DNA of 64,000 bases from contig JARGSG010000075.1 of the NCBI GenBank assembly GCA_030374805.1, positions 269,504 through 333,503 on the forward strand. The letters are read 5' to 3'. The DNA is from Gracilaria gracilis (lineage: Eukaryota; Rhodophyta; Florideophyceae; Gracilariales; Gracilariaceae). The notes under the pieces are model-generated. The model worked only from the letters and a program-made list of their open reading frames with translations. It was not told the origin of the DNA and did not search any database. Every line of letters starts with the position of its first letter. Within the stretch, counting starts at the first letter, position 1. This document shows, one piece after another, positions 45,109 through 55,353 of the stretch. The translations under genes were made by a program, and so were the position numbers.

Positions 45109-46838
45109 TTAGGTTTGGTAACCGGATTGGGTGGTACTGTGGCATATGAGGATGCTTGCGAACCACCCGTTCAGAGTTTGTTCAGTGCTCGCTGCACTTG
45201 GTGGTGACCTTACCGAAGCTGGTGGTACTGTAGACGACCAATTTCCAATAGAAGTGGCTCGTGACTGAGCCTGCGGCACAGTCAAGAGATGAACCGCCAT
45301 CCCTGTCGGTACGCGGATGAGCAAATCACCCTCTGTGGTAATGCTTTCTTCTAGATCCAGTACTGACCGTTTTGGTTTGCCCTTCGAGTCATGGGTCGCT
45401 GACGGCTTCTTTCCATAACATAGGGTGTCGTTGAGACCCTGGGCATAACAGGCAAGCCCATTATAGTCCTTCTTACGGTTGTTCGCCAGGTACTTGCGTA
45501 CTTGCGAACGAATCGCTTTGTCGACATGGTCGGCAAAAAACCACTTCAACCTACTAGTGGTAAACACATTACCGCATCGGGTGGCCAGATTCCAAAGGCC
45601 CAACGATATTTCTATTTCGGTTTGACTGGAGCGCTGGCGATATGCCTGCGCCTCAGCGTAACATTCTTGGATAACCTGATCCGTAGCGTAAGTTTCCAGC
45701 ATGAAATTCACCACTTCTAGGTACGTCTATAACATCTCTGTTCCCTCTTCATAAACCGCCAGAGTATTTCCACGAAGCCTGCCTTGCAGCAAGTGGTAAG
45801 CTTGACCTTTAAGGTAAAACTGGAATAACCATATGGCAGCACCTTCGGAAAAACCATTTTGGTCACATGAAATTTTGAACTTCTGTACAAACTCAATTAC
45901 CGCAACGGGATAATCACCTGGGAAGGTAGTATCACCCATCTCAAAGCTGAGCTTCTTGTGGTGCTTGGTGATCTTCTGGGCAACCTCTTGGGTGTAAGAA
46001 GAGAACCAGTTTCTCAACCGATATGACCTACAATCAACCGCTTTGGTTAACAGATCGTTCAGCGGCTGACGCACCTTTAGCGTTGTATTGGTTTCCGAAT
46101 CCAAGTCGGACGACTTGTACCGTTTTTTCTTACCATTACGGTTTCTCTTTTGACGAGTTATTCGCAAACCTGTTTGGTTTCTACTTGCGTCTACCTTTAC
46201 GGTCACCATCCGACGATAAACCAGTATCGGTATCGGAGCTCTAGGAGTCGGGGGTCAGAGTCGTAGCCGCGAATCTTTCCCTTCTTCCTTCTACTTTCTT
46301 TATCCTTGCGGTTTCTTCTTCGTCGCCCCTCTTCTGGGTCAGACGAATTGTCCTCAGGTCCACAAGTATTGGTGTCAATTTGAACGCTACCTCCAATGGG
46401 GGGCACGTACATGTCTCGAGAGTCCATCTCTATATGGCTTTCTTGACTTTGCCTTAAACCTTGTAAGTACGCATTATCGGCCGGAATTGGCTTTATTGGT
46501 GCGGAAGAACCTGCAGAAATCCTTTGTGGTATGCCAGTAACCATATTCACCCCAGAGGCTTTGGCTTCCGCCATTCCTTCAGAAACTCAAAGGTCTTAAA
46601 CTACTCGGTAGATATGCTCCCGGGCGCCCGTTAAGAGGTATGTTTCAACCAATTTAGATATGCGCTGAGAGAGCTCGTGCACGACTCGATCAACCACCAA
46701 GCGGGTAGTGGCGTACATGTCCATAGAGGTCATAGATTCATTAACCGTAGCGGTAAAAGAAGGTTTCGGTCGATCTTCCAGTTGGGGCCAAAAGTCTTCA
46801 ACCGTTTTCGGCAAATCCTTAAGAGGTTCAAGGGCCAA
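45109..46838 (-). pseudogene. gag: Gypsy D gag
   Basis: Starts at about 46838 (MALEPLKDLPKTVEDFWPQL). An N-terminal helical region and an acidic/basic low-complexity segment (RRRRNRKDKESRRKKGK) precede a frameshift near 46205. The capsid-type domain follows (RSYRLRNWFSS; FPGDYPVAVIEFVQKFKI; LFQFYLKGQAYHLLQG), interrupted by TAG at 45727-45729, and ends with SSQTEIEISLGLWNLATRCG and KKDYNGLACYAQGLNDTL. It resembles Gypsy C gag in order and motifs. Orientation is opposite to C and E. Confidence 0.65.
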
Positions 46839-47009
46839 CGGAGGCTGAGCCCCGTATCGTTTTGCGGTTCCGGCCCGAGGTTGCCGAAGCAGCTCCTAGG
46901 GATTATCCAGAATGTGTTTGGCGGCCGAAGCCGTAGCAAAACCCTTGTGGCTAAGTGGCGCGATAGAGCCACGAGTAATCTTTGTAGGTCTTTCTATAGT
47001 AACCAATAG

Positions 47010-47600
47010 TGTTATCCAATTGCTTCCCGGGTATTCCTACGAAACCAAATAGGTGTGTGATCTTCCGGAATCCTTTCGAAATTCTTCTATTCACCAGTAA
47101 AGGTACGGCAAAGCCAAGAAATTTCTAGTTCGGGAGACCAAAATGTCGCACAAATACCGATAAGGTGTGGGGTCCGCCTGGTAGAGGGAGCGCGCGAGCG
47201 ATCAACCTAAAGAAGAAACACACACAACAAATATGGTATTAGGGCACCTGAAACCCGCAGGGGTAAACGACGGGGCAACTAGTCTATACCGTGTAGGTGT
47301 ACGGTAGTAGACGTCGACGCGTGCTAAATCCTGAATAGTAGTAGAGTAGCAACTGACCAAGATGGTATAGTTACTTCCCTATTCGTGCCTGAATTTACAG
47401 TACCCAATGGGGAAGGCGAGGTGCACCACAATATACACAAGTTGCACCGACGCCGATCTCCCATGCGGGCATGACGTCATCGGCTGCGCCCATGACCTAC
47501 TGTCATGGGCCAGCAATGTTAAGCTGAACTAAATTAGAAATTAGAATAAGATAGAGAATACCAATTGGGTGAAGTGCAGCCAGCAAGGCGCACAAAAAAG
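47010..47600. other. unassigned stretch between Gypsy D gag and Gypsy E
   Basis: About 590 bases with no gene. It should contain the Gypsy D leader and the left part of Gypsy E, but no LTR pair could be traced by eye. Confidence 0.3.
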
Positions 47601-47681
47601 CCCACATGACACGAACGCACTGAGGTATCATTGTACTACATATCGTGGATCTTCACCCGCTTAAGGTCTCGTACCGAATGG

Positions 47682-48238
47682 ATGTCGGCTACTGAAGCTG
47701 TGCCGACAACCACCAGACTTCCGTCGTTGATGAAGCCCCATCGAGGTGATGGACCGGCTTTTATCGTTGCTGGTTCCGTTCTTACCGCTGGTGGAACGGG
47801 ACCGGCTGGCCCTGCCAGACAAGAGCCACCTTCGAGGTTGGCTGCTAACGACATTCGCAGGTTAGCTTTAGAAAAGCTAATCCACTCTCTGTGGGCTGCC
47901 CACTCTACCCTTGTTAAAGAGTTTTCTCTACTTCGAAAGAAGGTGGAGGACACTGCTGTGCAGGAATTTTCTGAGGATGTCGCCCTATTGCGTGGTAATG
48001 TCAACTCTCTTTTGTGAGCTTTCAGAGGCCCCGCCAATTTCAAGGAGGACGTGGCTGAGAAGTTTACTCGACTCTGCGCCCGCTTGGAAACGGTGTAACA
48101 AACTCTCCTTGTTGGAGCCAGTCGCCCAGCTGATCCGCTTGCTGTTTCACACCGTGATAAGAAGGTCAGTGGATCCGAATCACGCAAGGTGCGAAAGAAC
48201 TTGTGGTGCAGCGCCCTCAGAATGAGGTTTTCAACTAC
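47682..48238 (+). pseudogene. gag: Gypsy E gag, first part
   Basis: ATG 47682 (MSATEAVPTTTRLPS). The coiled-coil part aligns with Gypsy C gag (LVKEFSLLRKKVEDTAV; FTRLCARLETV followed by a stop where C has ETVEHT). Stops at 48015-48017 and in the ARLETV region. The frame ends at the solo LTR insertion point. Confidence 0.6.
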
Positions 48239-48966
48239 TTTGTCATATTCCGACGAGTTGTTCGATTGCTCCTAGTAGGAGTATATGAATAGTAACAACC
48301 ACCGTATTGGGAAGGACACCTGGATTACGAATGAGTCAGAAGGTTGGCCACATACACATGGAATGGGCGTCACGGCGCGTGGGCAATAACCACTAGATGT
48401 CGGCAAAATTAGTTAGTTTATTTAATTATTGTTGGCGCGAGCTCAGTACTAAGCTCGGCGGTGACCTCGACGGCGTGCACAGTAAAGTTCCCCCAACTAG
48501 GGTTGGCTCTAGACTTCTTCGCCTTCGGCGGTCATTGACTTCCCTTCCAGGAGAGAGGCTCCGTTGGACACGCGTTGTCTATCTTCCCTGCGTCCTCTAA
48601 AAGAACCCAACTTTTGGAGTATTCACCACTGTTCGTCGCGTTTGCCCATGGACAGAGCTAACCCGGTGTGTACCGTTGCTTTTGCCCCTCTTTTCCCTTT
48701 CCCTTCTCTCCATTCCCCGCTCTCGCGGATTAACTTTTCCAACTTCTGTGGACTCGTGCGTCTTGCTAGGATACATTAACCCACACACGTGTTGGTCCAT
48801 CGATTCTCTGCTCAACTCTCAACTCTACGTCGTGACGGTTTGTACTCGGCTTACAACCGAGTTCGTCGTGCCTTGACCGAGACGCTCTGTCTGCTGGCTC
48901 TCCTCCTAGAGAATAATATCTCGGACGTCTTCGTGGTGTCTTTCCGCCTCTAGCGTTGCACTACAA
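48239..48966 (+). repeat. solo LTR inserted in Gypsy E gag
   Basis: About 728 bp flanked by AACTAC on both sides (48233-48238 and 48967-48972). Removing it and one AACTAC joins the gag pieces in a protein-like way. Its right end (GAGAATAATATCTCGGAC ... GTTGCACTACA) resembles the right end of the Gypsy E 3' LTR at 53352-53415. The ends are not the usual TG...CA, so its exact limits could shift by a few bases. Confidence 0.5.
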
Positions 48967-49255
48967 AACTACAAATCTGATTCTTCAGCATCTTCTCTTT
49001 CTTCAAGCCGGTCAACCGAGTCAGACTCGTTTGAATCGTCCTTAGAAAATGCCCTTTGTGACCGCTCATCACGCTCAAAGCGTTCATCAGCAACCCATAG
49101 TGTGGTACGCGAGCGCTCGAAGGGAAGGAAGCATTTTGGATTAAAAGAGTTGAAGCCTACAAATCTGCTCTACAAGAAGCTGTTGTCATACCAGTATTAC
49201 CGTTTGGAGCACTTTATATTAGATAGAAATCCCAGAGAGACGGGTGAGGTCTAGG
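48967..49255 (+). pseudogene. gag: Gypsy E gag, second part
   Basis: YKSDSSASSLSSSRSTESDS, then RERSKGRKHFGLKELKPTNL and YKKLLSYQYYRLEH, close to SRSKGRKHLGPKELKPTNL of Gypsy C gag. It stops at RETGEV; the following capsid part, which C has, is deleted up to about 49370. Confidence 0.65.
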
Positions 49256-49369
49256 GGTTCTAGGGGCTAGCGGTAATTAACTTTAGAAGTCTCCTCCCTT
49301 GTAGAGGGGCCTGAGGCGCCCACGCCTCGCTCTCAGGTCCGAAACCTCTCGAGGAAAGAGACCGTCAAA

Positions 49370-49860
49370 GACCTGAAATCAGACCAAATTGGTGTTTTTC
49401 GTCGACCGTGGATACGGGTAAGAAACAACCGGTTCGCGGATAGAGTTATGGTGATGACCAATCGCATTCACAAGGTCTACGCTGACCTTGGCCTTTCACC
49501 CCAATTTATGGTGCGATATCTCACTGTTCTGGATATAGGCGCAGGTTCGAACTTCATCTCTAAAACAGCTATTCCCCCCGCTTTGCGGTCACAGATTCGC
49601 CATGGCGACATTTCTGACATCGCTGACGTGGATAAGAACCTGTTTTCAATGTTAGGATACATCTATTTGGTAATCGGATTACGTTCATGCGTGGTGAAGC
49701 TCAAATTTTCCGTCTATCGATCTCTGGGCGCCCCAGTCATTTTGAGGGGTGACTTCTGCGACCGCTTCGTCGATGCCAGTAGGCTCCGCTAAAGTCGTAT
49801 TGAAATGGAAGATGGTTCGTCCGTTCCGATTGTTCAGCGTTCTTTGAAGCATACCTCCAA
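49370..49860 (+). pseudogene. Gypsy E protease
   Basis: Aligns with Gypsy C (FRRPWIRVRNNRFADRVMV; KVYADLGLSPQFMVRYLTV). The active-site loop reads VLDIGAGSNF instead of DTGA, with the Thr codon changed to ATA at 49535-49537. DFCDRFVDASRLR closes the domain before a stop near 49792. Confidence 0.65.
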
Positions 49861-50455
49861 GAAGCATGTACCTCTACCTGCGGCGCAAGAGGCATGACCG
49901 AGTTCCAAGGAATCTACCAAACTTCTTGTAGCCTCCGCGTAATACGTGCCTCCAGAATCTCAAGTCTGAGTACAGGTGAATTCCCGTCAACTTGACTTAC
50001 AAATCATCCATCCTATTGCTGTCGTTGTATGACATAAACACTCTCGCCATTGCCAATGGAGTCGTCCAAGTCGAACAAGATACTCTCTTTTACCTGTTGA
50101 TAGCCAACCATGGCAAGACAATCCAGTACCTGGTTAAGAACCGAATGACTGGCTCCTTTATGCCGCATGCAACTGCTTTGGTATCTACAAAGATGACTGC
50201 TGGCGATGTGCTCAGTATAGTTCACTCCAAGGATAGGGAGGAGTCCGTATCTCAATCTCCTCCGTCGCCGAGTCTCTCCTGTCAGTCACCTGTCGAGAAA
50301 GAGAAGAAACGCGTTCCAACGAGTTACGACCAATTGGACTCAGTGAATAAATTGAAAGAACTTGACATCGGACATGTTTCGGAGACACACCGCAAAAACA
50401 TGCGTGATATGATGCGTAAATTGACCAAAACGTGGGATGGTTCTCTCTGAGAGAT

Positions 50456-51110
50456 AAACGCCACGGAATACCGGATTGATCTCCTTCCGAGTTCTAGGTC
50501 AGTAGCCCAACATCCTTACAGGACAAGTCCCAAGGCCAGAGAAGAAAATCAATTTCAGGTAGACAAGATGCTCCGTGCAGGAGTTATTAAACTGGCACAT
50601 TCGCCGTGGGCATCACCAGTGGTACTGGCTCCCGAACTGGATGGTTCCTGGACCTTTTGCATCGACTATCGTCGTTTAAAAGCTGTTACCGTCAAGGACG
50701 TGTATCCTATTCCATATATGGATGAATACACCAATTCTCTCGAAAATGCTACCATATTCATGGCATCGGATCCTAATTGAGGATACTGTCAGGTGCCACT
50801 GGGGAAGCAGGATCAGGGCAGGACTGCGTTGGTCTGCCATTCTGGCCTTTATGGTTTCAAACGGATGCCATTTGGTTTAACTACTTCCTACACTACTCTT
50901 CAGCGTGCTATTGATATCCGACTGGCCCGCTTCAAGTAGCGTACTTGTCTCGTTTACCTTGATGAAATCATCTTCTTTCCAGATAATCTGGATGATCACT
51001 TCACAGATGTGATAGATATAATGGCCAGTTATGGGACGCCGGAGTGACACTCAAGCTGAGGAAATGCGGAATCTTCGCGAATACTGTCAAGTATCTGGGT
51101 CACATAATCC
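50456..51110 (+). pseudogene. Gypsy E reverse transcriptase
   Basis: Segments in one shifting frame: MLRAGVIKLAHSPWASPVVL, WTFCIDYRRLKAVTV, a stop within the motif-A region (MASDPN*GYCQVPL), FKRMPFGLTTSYTTLQRAID, and the active site YLDE in place of YLDD (50955-50966). At least four stops. Inactive. Confidence 0.65.
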
Positions 51111-51241
51111 ATTCAGGAGGTTTCATAATCGAGTAAGCTCGTGTAAAGTCGCTAAAGCAGGCATCGAGACCGACCACTCAGACTGAACTGAGATCCTTAC
51201 TAGGATTAATCAACGTCTATAGACGGTTTATTCTCAACTTC

Positions 51242-51953
51242 GTGGATATAGCGGCAACCCTCAACGTGCTCTTGCAGAAGTTTCAACCACCCAAGCTGGA
51301 TCCTTTTACGTCCGCTAGGATGGAAGCGTTTAACTCTCTTAAAGAGGCTGTAGCTATAGCGCCAATTCTGTCGCTACCTAAACCAAGACTTTCATATACC
51401 GTGGAAACAGATTTAAGTGATCACCAGGTAGGCTGTGCCTTGTTTCAAACCACCCCAGAGGGGGAACGCAAGCCAATTTGATATCGTTCCCGCTCGCTGA
51501 ACGTGCATGAGAAGAGTTACTACGTCTCGTAGGAGGAATTTCTTGATGTAGTGGCGGCCTTTCACACTATGCCCCTACCTTATGGGTGCTCATTTCACCT
51601 TTTGTACGGATCGCTCATCATTGAAAAGGCTACTCTTCATCTCCGAGCTTTCTGACCGTTTAATGCGTCCGAGACTGCGTCTTGCGGAGTTCGACTTCGA
51701 TGTCGCCTACAGGAAGGGCGCCAACAATACACAAGCCGACGCCTTTCCTCCCCTACGCACCACAGGGGAAGCATTAGCCGTCGATGTAGAGGAAATAACC
51801 TGCTTCGCAGTTGATGACTACACAGTAAGCGAACTGGATGATATTGAAGAGGACTGGCCAGATGAACTGGATTATGACCAAAAACGGGATGAACTACTGG
51901 CTGTTAGTGGAAGCCAGCGACTCTTCGGAACGCCGCAACACTTCTTGAGCTGA
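51242..51953 (+). pseudogene. Gypsy E RNase H
   Basis: LPKPRLSYTVETDLSDHQVG and CALFQTTPEGERKPI, then a broken stretch, then FCTDRSSLKRLLF and RKGANNTQADAFPPL, aligning with Gypsy C RNase H. Two stops and a shift near 51480-51580. The frame ends just before the antisense ORF, so integrase has been lost. Confidence 0.6.
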
Positions 51954-51977
51954 AGAGGTCACCGGCAGACGCCAATC

Positions 51978-52571
51978 TCACGAATTGTTAACTATCGCCG
52001 GAAGATCCCAGAGAAGACTATCAGTACCGTCGTAGTATGACGCGATGAATTCCTCGTTAATCACATCTGTAGGATGAAACCACGTAGCAGTCGGGAAGAA
52101 ATGCGCATGCACGTGAGGGTTGTGCCCAACCAACTCGTCGTAAGACTGCCATTGCACCTCATGAATGATGTGCTCGTGAGGGTGTTGCGTCGCAGGGAGA
52201 ATTTCTCCGCCACCGGCGTTGGTACCCTGAGATGCTTCAGCATTCATTTGGTTTGCGGAATGGGCATGGAACGATAGCTGGGGAAGTAACCCACATTTGG
52301 AGGTTTTACAGCTCATGGCGTGAGAAACTAGAGGGATCGGAGGAAGGTTGTCGTTGTGACCGCAAAAGCTAGCTGAAGATCGTTTTGAACAGGTTTGGTA
52401 GTCGTTAGAGCGCATTTTGCATTGTAGAATGGTAGTGACTTGGTCTCCGCGATGCGAGATGGAATCCGAAGCTTTCGGAGATGCGCTTTCATGCCCATCG
52501 TGGAAAGTTTGGCCCGCCATCGCGACGGCGTGGTCCACTCTTAAAGAGAGGGATATGAAGAAGGATAACAC
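51978..52571 (-). pseudogene. antisense ORF of Gypsy E
   Basis: 197 codons on the minus strand beginning just inside the 3' LTR, as in Gypsy C. The C-terminal part HAHFFPTATWFHPTDVINEE and FIASYYDGTDSLLWDLP matches HSGLFAQAPWFNAEAIQNEA ... DGYLPGG of the Gypsy C antisense ORF. The N-terminal part is His/Ser-rich. It ends early because the DNA beyond it is deleted. Function unknown. Confidence 0.5.
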
Positions 52572-53223
52572 TCCTCGGAGGCTATTTGACAGACTTAGTT
52601 ATTTTCGGCATGATACGTTAATATAGATATATGAGCTAAACAGCTATTGGCGTGTTGCCTCGCTGAGGTAATTTCCGCAGATCTACACGTGTAGTGCACG
52701 CCTCGAGGCGCCGCTCAGGAAGTATGAGTAGCACACGTGTAGAACGGGTATGCGGAAGGCAGTGCATCCAGCATTGCTGTTTACTTAGATATTTTCTAGA
52801 TTACTTCGCCAGGCGCAACCACTGTCAGTGGTGCGCCGAGCTCATTACTTATGCCGTTAGGCAGTGCTTCCCCAAGTAAATTGCCTCTTTCAAAGCAAGG
52901 GGATTTGGCACTAATTATCACGCCTTCGCAGACTGTTCAATTCCAAGTAGAGTGACAACCGTGTTGTTCACGTATAGTTACCCAAAGTTATGGCACTCAG
53001 AGAACAACCGCTATTTGTGTGTCTCGTTCCGATTTATTGTCGTATACCTGCCCCTGCATGGGTTCTTTTATTCTCCCATTCCTTCCTCACTCTCTGTAGC
53101 TCTTGTTCTTTTTTCCTGATCCCAATGGCTTGTTTCCGACACCTTGTCGCCGCCATGCTGCTCTCTTTCTAGAAATTGTATCGTGATCGTATGAAAACGT
53201 TCATCTCCAACGACTACGCCTAC

Positions 53224-53260
<37 letters not shown>

Positions 53261-53425
53261 CACTCCGACGTTTGTCCTGACGGGTTGACCTCCGATTTAC
53301 ACCCGGCTTAGATGTTTCATTCCCGGAGTGCTTCGTTCGCTGTACTAACGCACTGAGAATAATATTCCGAGCTTCTTAGTGTGTTTGCGTTTTTCCTCCC
53401 AAAGGCGTCGCACTACACAACACGA
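52554..53425 (+). repeat. 3' LTR of Gypsy E (approximate limits)
   Basis: Begins after the purine tract AAAGAGAGGGATA. It shares TTATTTTCGGC and TACTTAGATATTTT with the Gypsy C LTR and its end (GCACTACA) with the solo LTR at 48.2-49.0 kb. It contains the long C run at 53225-53258. Limits are estimates. Confidence 0.5.
53225..53258 (+). repeat. poly-C tract of 34 bases
   Basis: An uninterrupted run of C in the Gypsy E 3' LTR. The true length may vary between molecules or reads. Confidence 0.9.
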
Positions 53426-53816
53426 AGACGTTCTAAATCCTCCCCTCAATGAAGTAGCACAGCGAATGGAGCACTCCGGGAATGACACAGATAATCCGGG
53501 CTAGAATGCGAGTTCAAACAGTCACGAGAAGCTTCGGAGCGTTGGAGCTGTAGTAGTAGTCTGTAGAAGTCCAAGTGTTCACACGGTCATGAGATCGCTA
53601 CTCGAAAGAGAGAAAAGTGGTGGCGGTAGGGTGTCGAACAACGGGCCACTGACGACAAGACAATAGGGCGAGCTGAAGAAGAGAAACAGAAGACCAAAGG
53701 AGTTGGAATAAGAGATAGATAACAGGAAACCCCAATACAAGGTCAAGTACAGGACAGTTGCTCGGAACGACTCATACATATAGTATTTATGCTTTGAATG
53801 CCATAAAACTTGGTAG

Positions 53817-54149
53817 GTGTACGTGAACAACCGGAGTTCGATTCCAATTGGAGAGGATATCAAAGTCGATAGCAAAACAGTACAAACTCTCTCATTCCAA
53901 AATCAAACGCCCTCCGTACGTATTGGAAAAGCATTCGACGACTACGCCCGCGGCATTCCTGTTGAAGAAATAGCAATCAACGGGCGATGGAAATCGTTGA
54001 ACTCACTTCGTTACAACCCCAACACCGGTAGATCCTGGCGGCTAAATATGAATGTTCAACCAAGCGCACAGACCGAAGTTGAAACCGACCAACAGTCATT
54101 CCTGCAGGCAATCAATCTAGAAGGATGCCCAAACGGTCTTCGTAGATGA
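53817..54149 (+). pseudogene. tyrosine recombinase C-terminal remnant
   Basis: No ATG start. SVRIGKAFDDYARGIPVEEI, then NGRWKSLNSLRYNP, resembles the end of tyrosine recombinases (x-R-I-G ... G-I-P ... G-R-W-K-S ... R-Y) as found in Crypton- or DIRS-type elements. The His of H-x-x-R is Pro; Arg, Trp and the candidate nucleophile Tyr (8 residues after Trp) are kept. Only the last third of the catalytic domain is present. Confidence 0.45.
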
Positions 54150-54415
54150 GTGAATCCATCCTTTGCCGAACTTATCACACATATTCACCGGGTCTGTAAG
54201 GACTAAATCTGGGATCACCAAGCTATCCACGATGACAGTGGTTTCCCCACCTCTAAAGCGCATCCGCTTTCCATCAGATCAAAGGCTTTGATAGCTGAGT
54301 AGCATCTTCTCATGAGAACACTCGAGCTCTCGATTCCGCACCACGAAAGCAACCGCTCTCTGTGAATCACCCACTTTCCCGACGCAGTTTGTCATACATT
54401 GGCGCTGAGAGAAAA

Positions 54416-54877
54416 ATGTCTTCCGATCCTACCGGCCGCAGCCCGCAAATACCATCCTATGGCTCCCTCGCATCTAAAGACCACTTGTTCTACCTGCACT
54501 CACTCTCAAAAGAGCAACTCCTATCCATTTCCCAATCTGCACCGGCTTCCATTCGAAACAATATGAGCTCATCTGCAACGCAGCCGAAGCTGCTGGCAGA
54601 GGTATTTTGTCTACGCGATCTTGAAATCGCTTCAAAGCGCCCTCCTGCTCCTTTAAACGCAGCAGCCAGCTTCAAGGCACTCATGGACATGTCTACGGGG
54701 GATATGATCAAGTCATTCAAGAACCAGCCTGAACATCTTTTGCAGCTCATGACCGAAGGTCCCTTAACTGACCCAAACCTCACGCTGAGAGACATTCCAA
54801 TCTCTAACGTCGGTGTTATCGGAATGCTAGTTTTGGTGTCAAAAATGACCAAATTAAAACGAACGAAAACCCGCTGA
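54416..54877 (+). CDS. hypothetical protein
   Basis: 153 codons from ATG 54416 (MSSDPTGRSPQIPSYGS). The middle is helical (LHSLSKEQLLSISQSAPASI; STGDMIKSFKNQPEHLL), without a known motif. It lies between the recombinase remnant and the Plavaka transposase, so it may be mobile-element cargo or a fragment. Confidence 0.3.
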   Translation: MSSDPTGRSPQIPSYGSLASKDHLFYLHSLSKEQLLSISQSAPASIRNNMSSSATQPKLLAEVFCLRDLEIASKRPPAPLNAAASFKALMDMSTGDMIKSFKNQPEHLLQLMTEGPLTDPNLTLRDIPISNVGVIGMLVLVSKMTKLKRTKTR

Positions 54878-55353
54878 ATTTATCCAAATTTGGAAGTGTT
54901 AATTTCCGAAAATATTTCCGCCTTTCCACTTGTGCTAGTTTTTTACGAAAGAATTATTCCAAATTGTTTTTATCTTTGCTAGTTTGGATGGAAGGGAAAC
55001 TAGCATACTTCTTTCGTTTATGGTAGTCTCGTAGCACAATGTAAGTGTGTTAGTGTCACCTACGTTCATGTATACGGCGGCGAATAGCGAGATAGACACT
55101 TAGATAGAAACTTAAATAGCTGTTTATCGAATAGGAATAGGAGTATACAAATAGATCGAATACCTTTTCAGTTTGTGGAGATCGGTTCACTAGTCAACAC
55201 CTTTCACATCAGGCATTCGTTTACTACATATATGAAACGCCTTCGAATCACGTGCAATCATCCCCATCACTCTGTCCCACCGTCCGTGCGCCATATTACG
55301 CTCCGCGCGACGTACCATCAATCCTCTCCAACACCCCTCCAACCTTCCCCGCC
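54878..55353. other. intergenic stretch, probable left flank of the Plavaka gene
   Basis: About 475 bases, AT-rich and then abruptly pyrimidine-rich from about 55250. No terminal inverted repeat was fixed. Confidence 0.35.

Larger units (their letters stand above)
47611..53425 (+). mobile_element. Gypsy-type LTR retrotransposon E (degenerate, truncated)
   Basis: A plus-strand relative of Gypsy C. The tail of a 5' LTR is recognisable by GAACGCACTGAG and the end TACTACA at 47640 (compare the 3' LTR near 53348 and 53415), followed by TGGATCTTCACC as possible primer site. Contents: gag in two pieces around a solo LTR, protease, reverse transcriptase, RNase H, then an antisense ORF fragment and the 3' LTR. 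Integrase and about 1 kb of gag are deleted. Many stops and changed catalytic residues; long dead. Confidence 0.7.
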
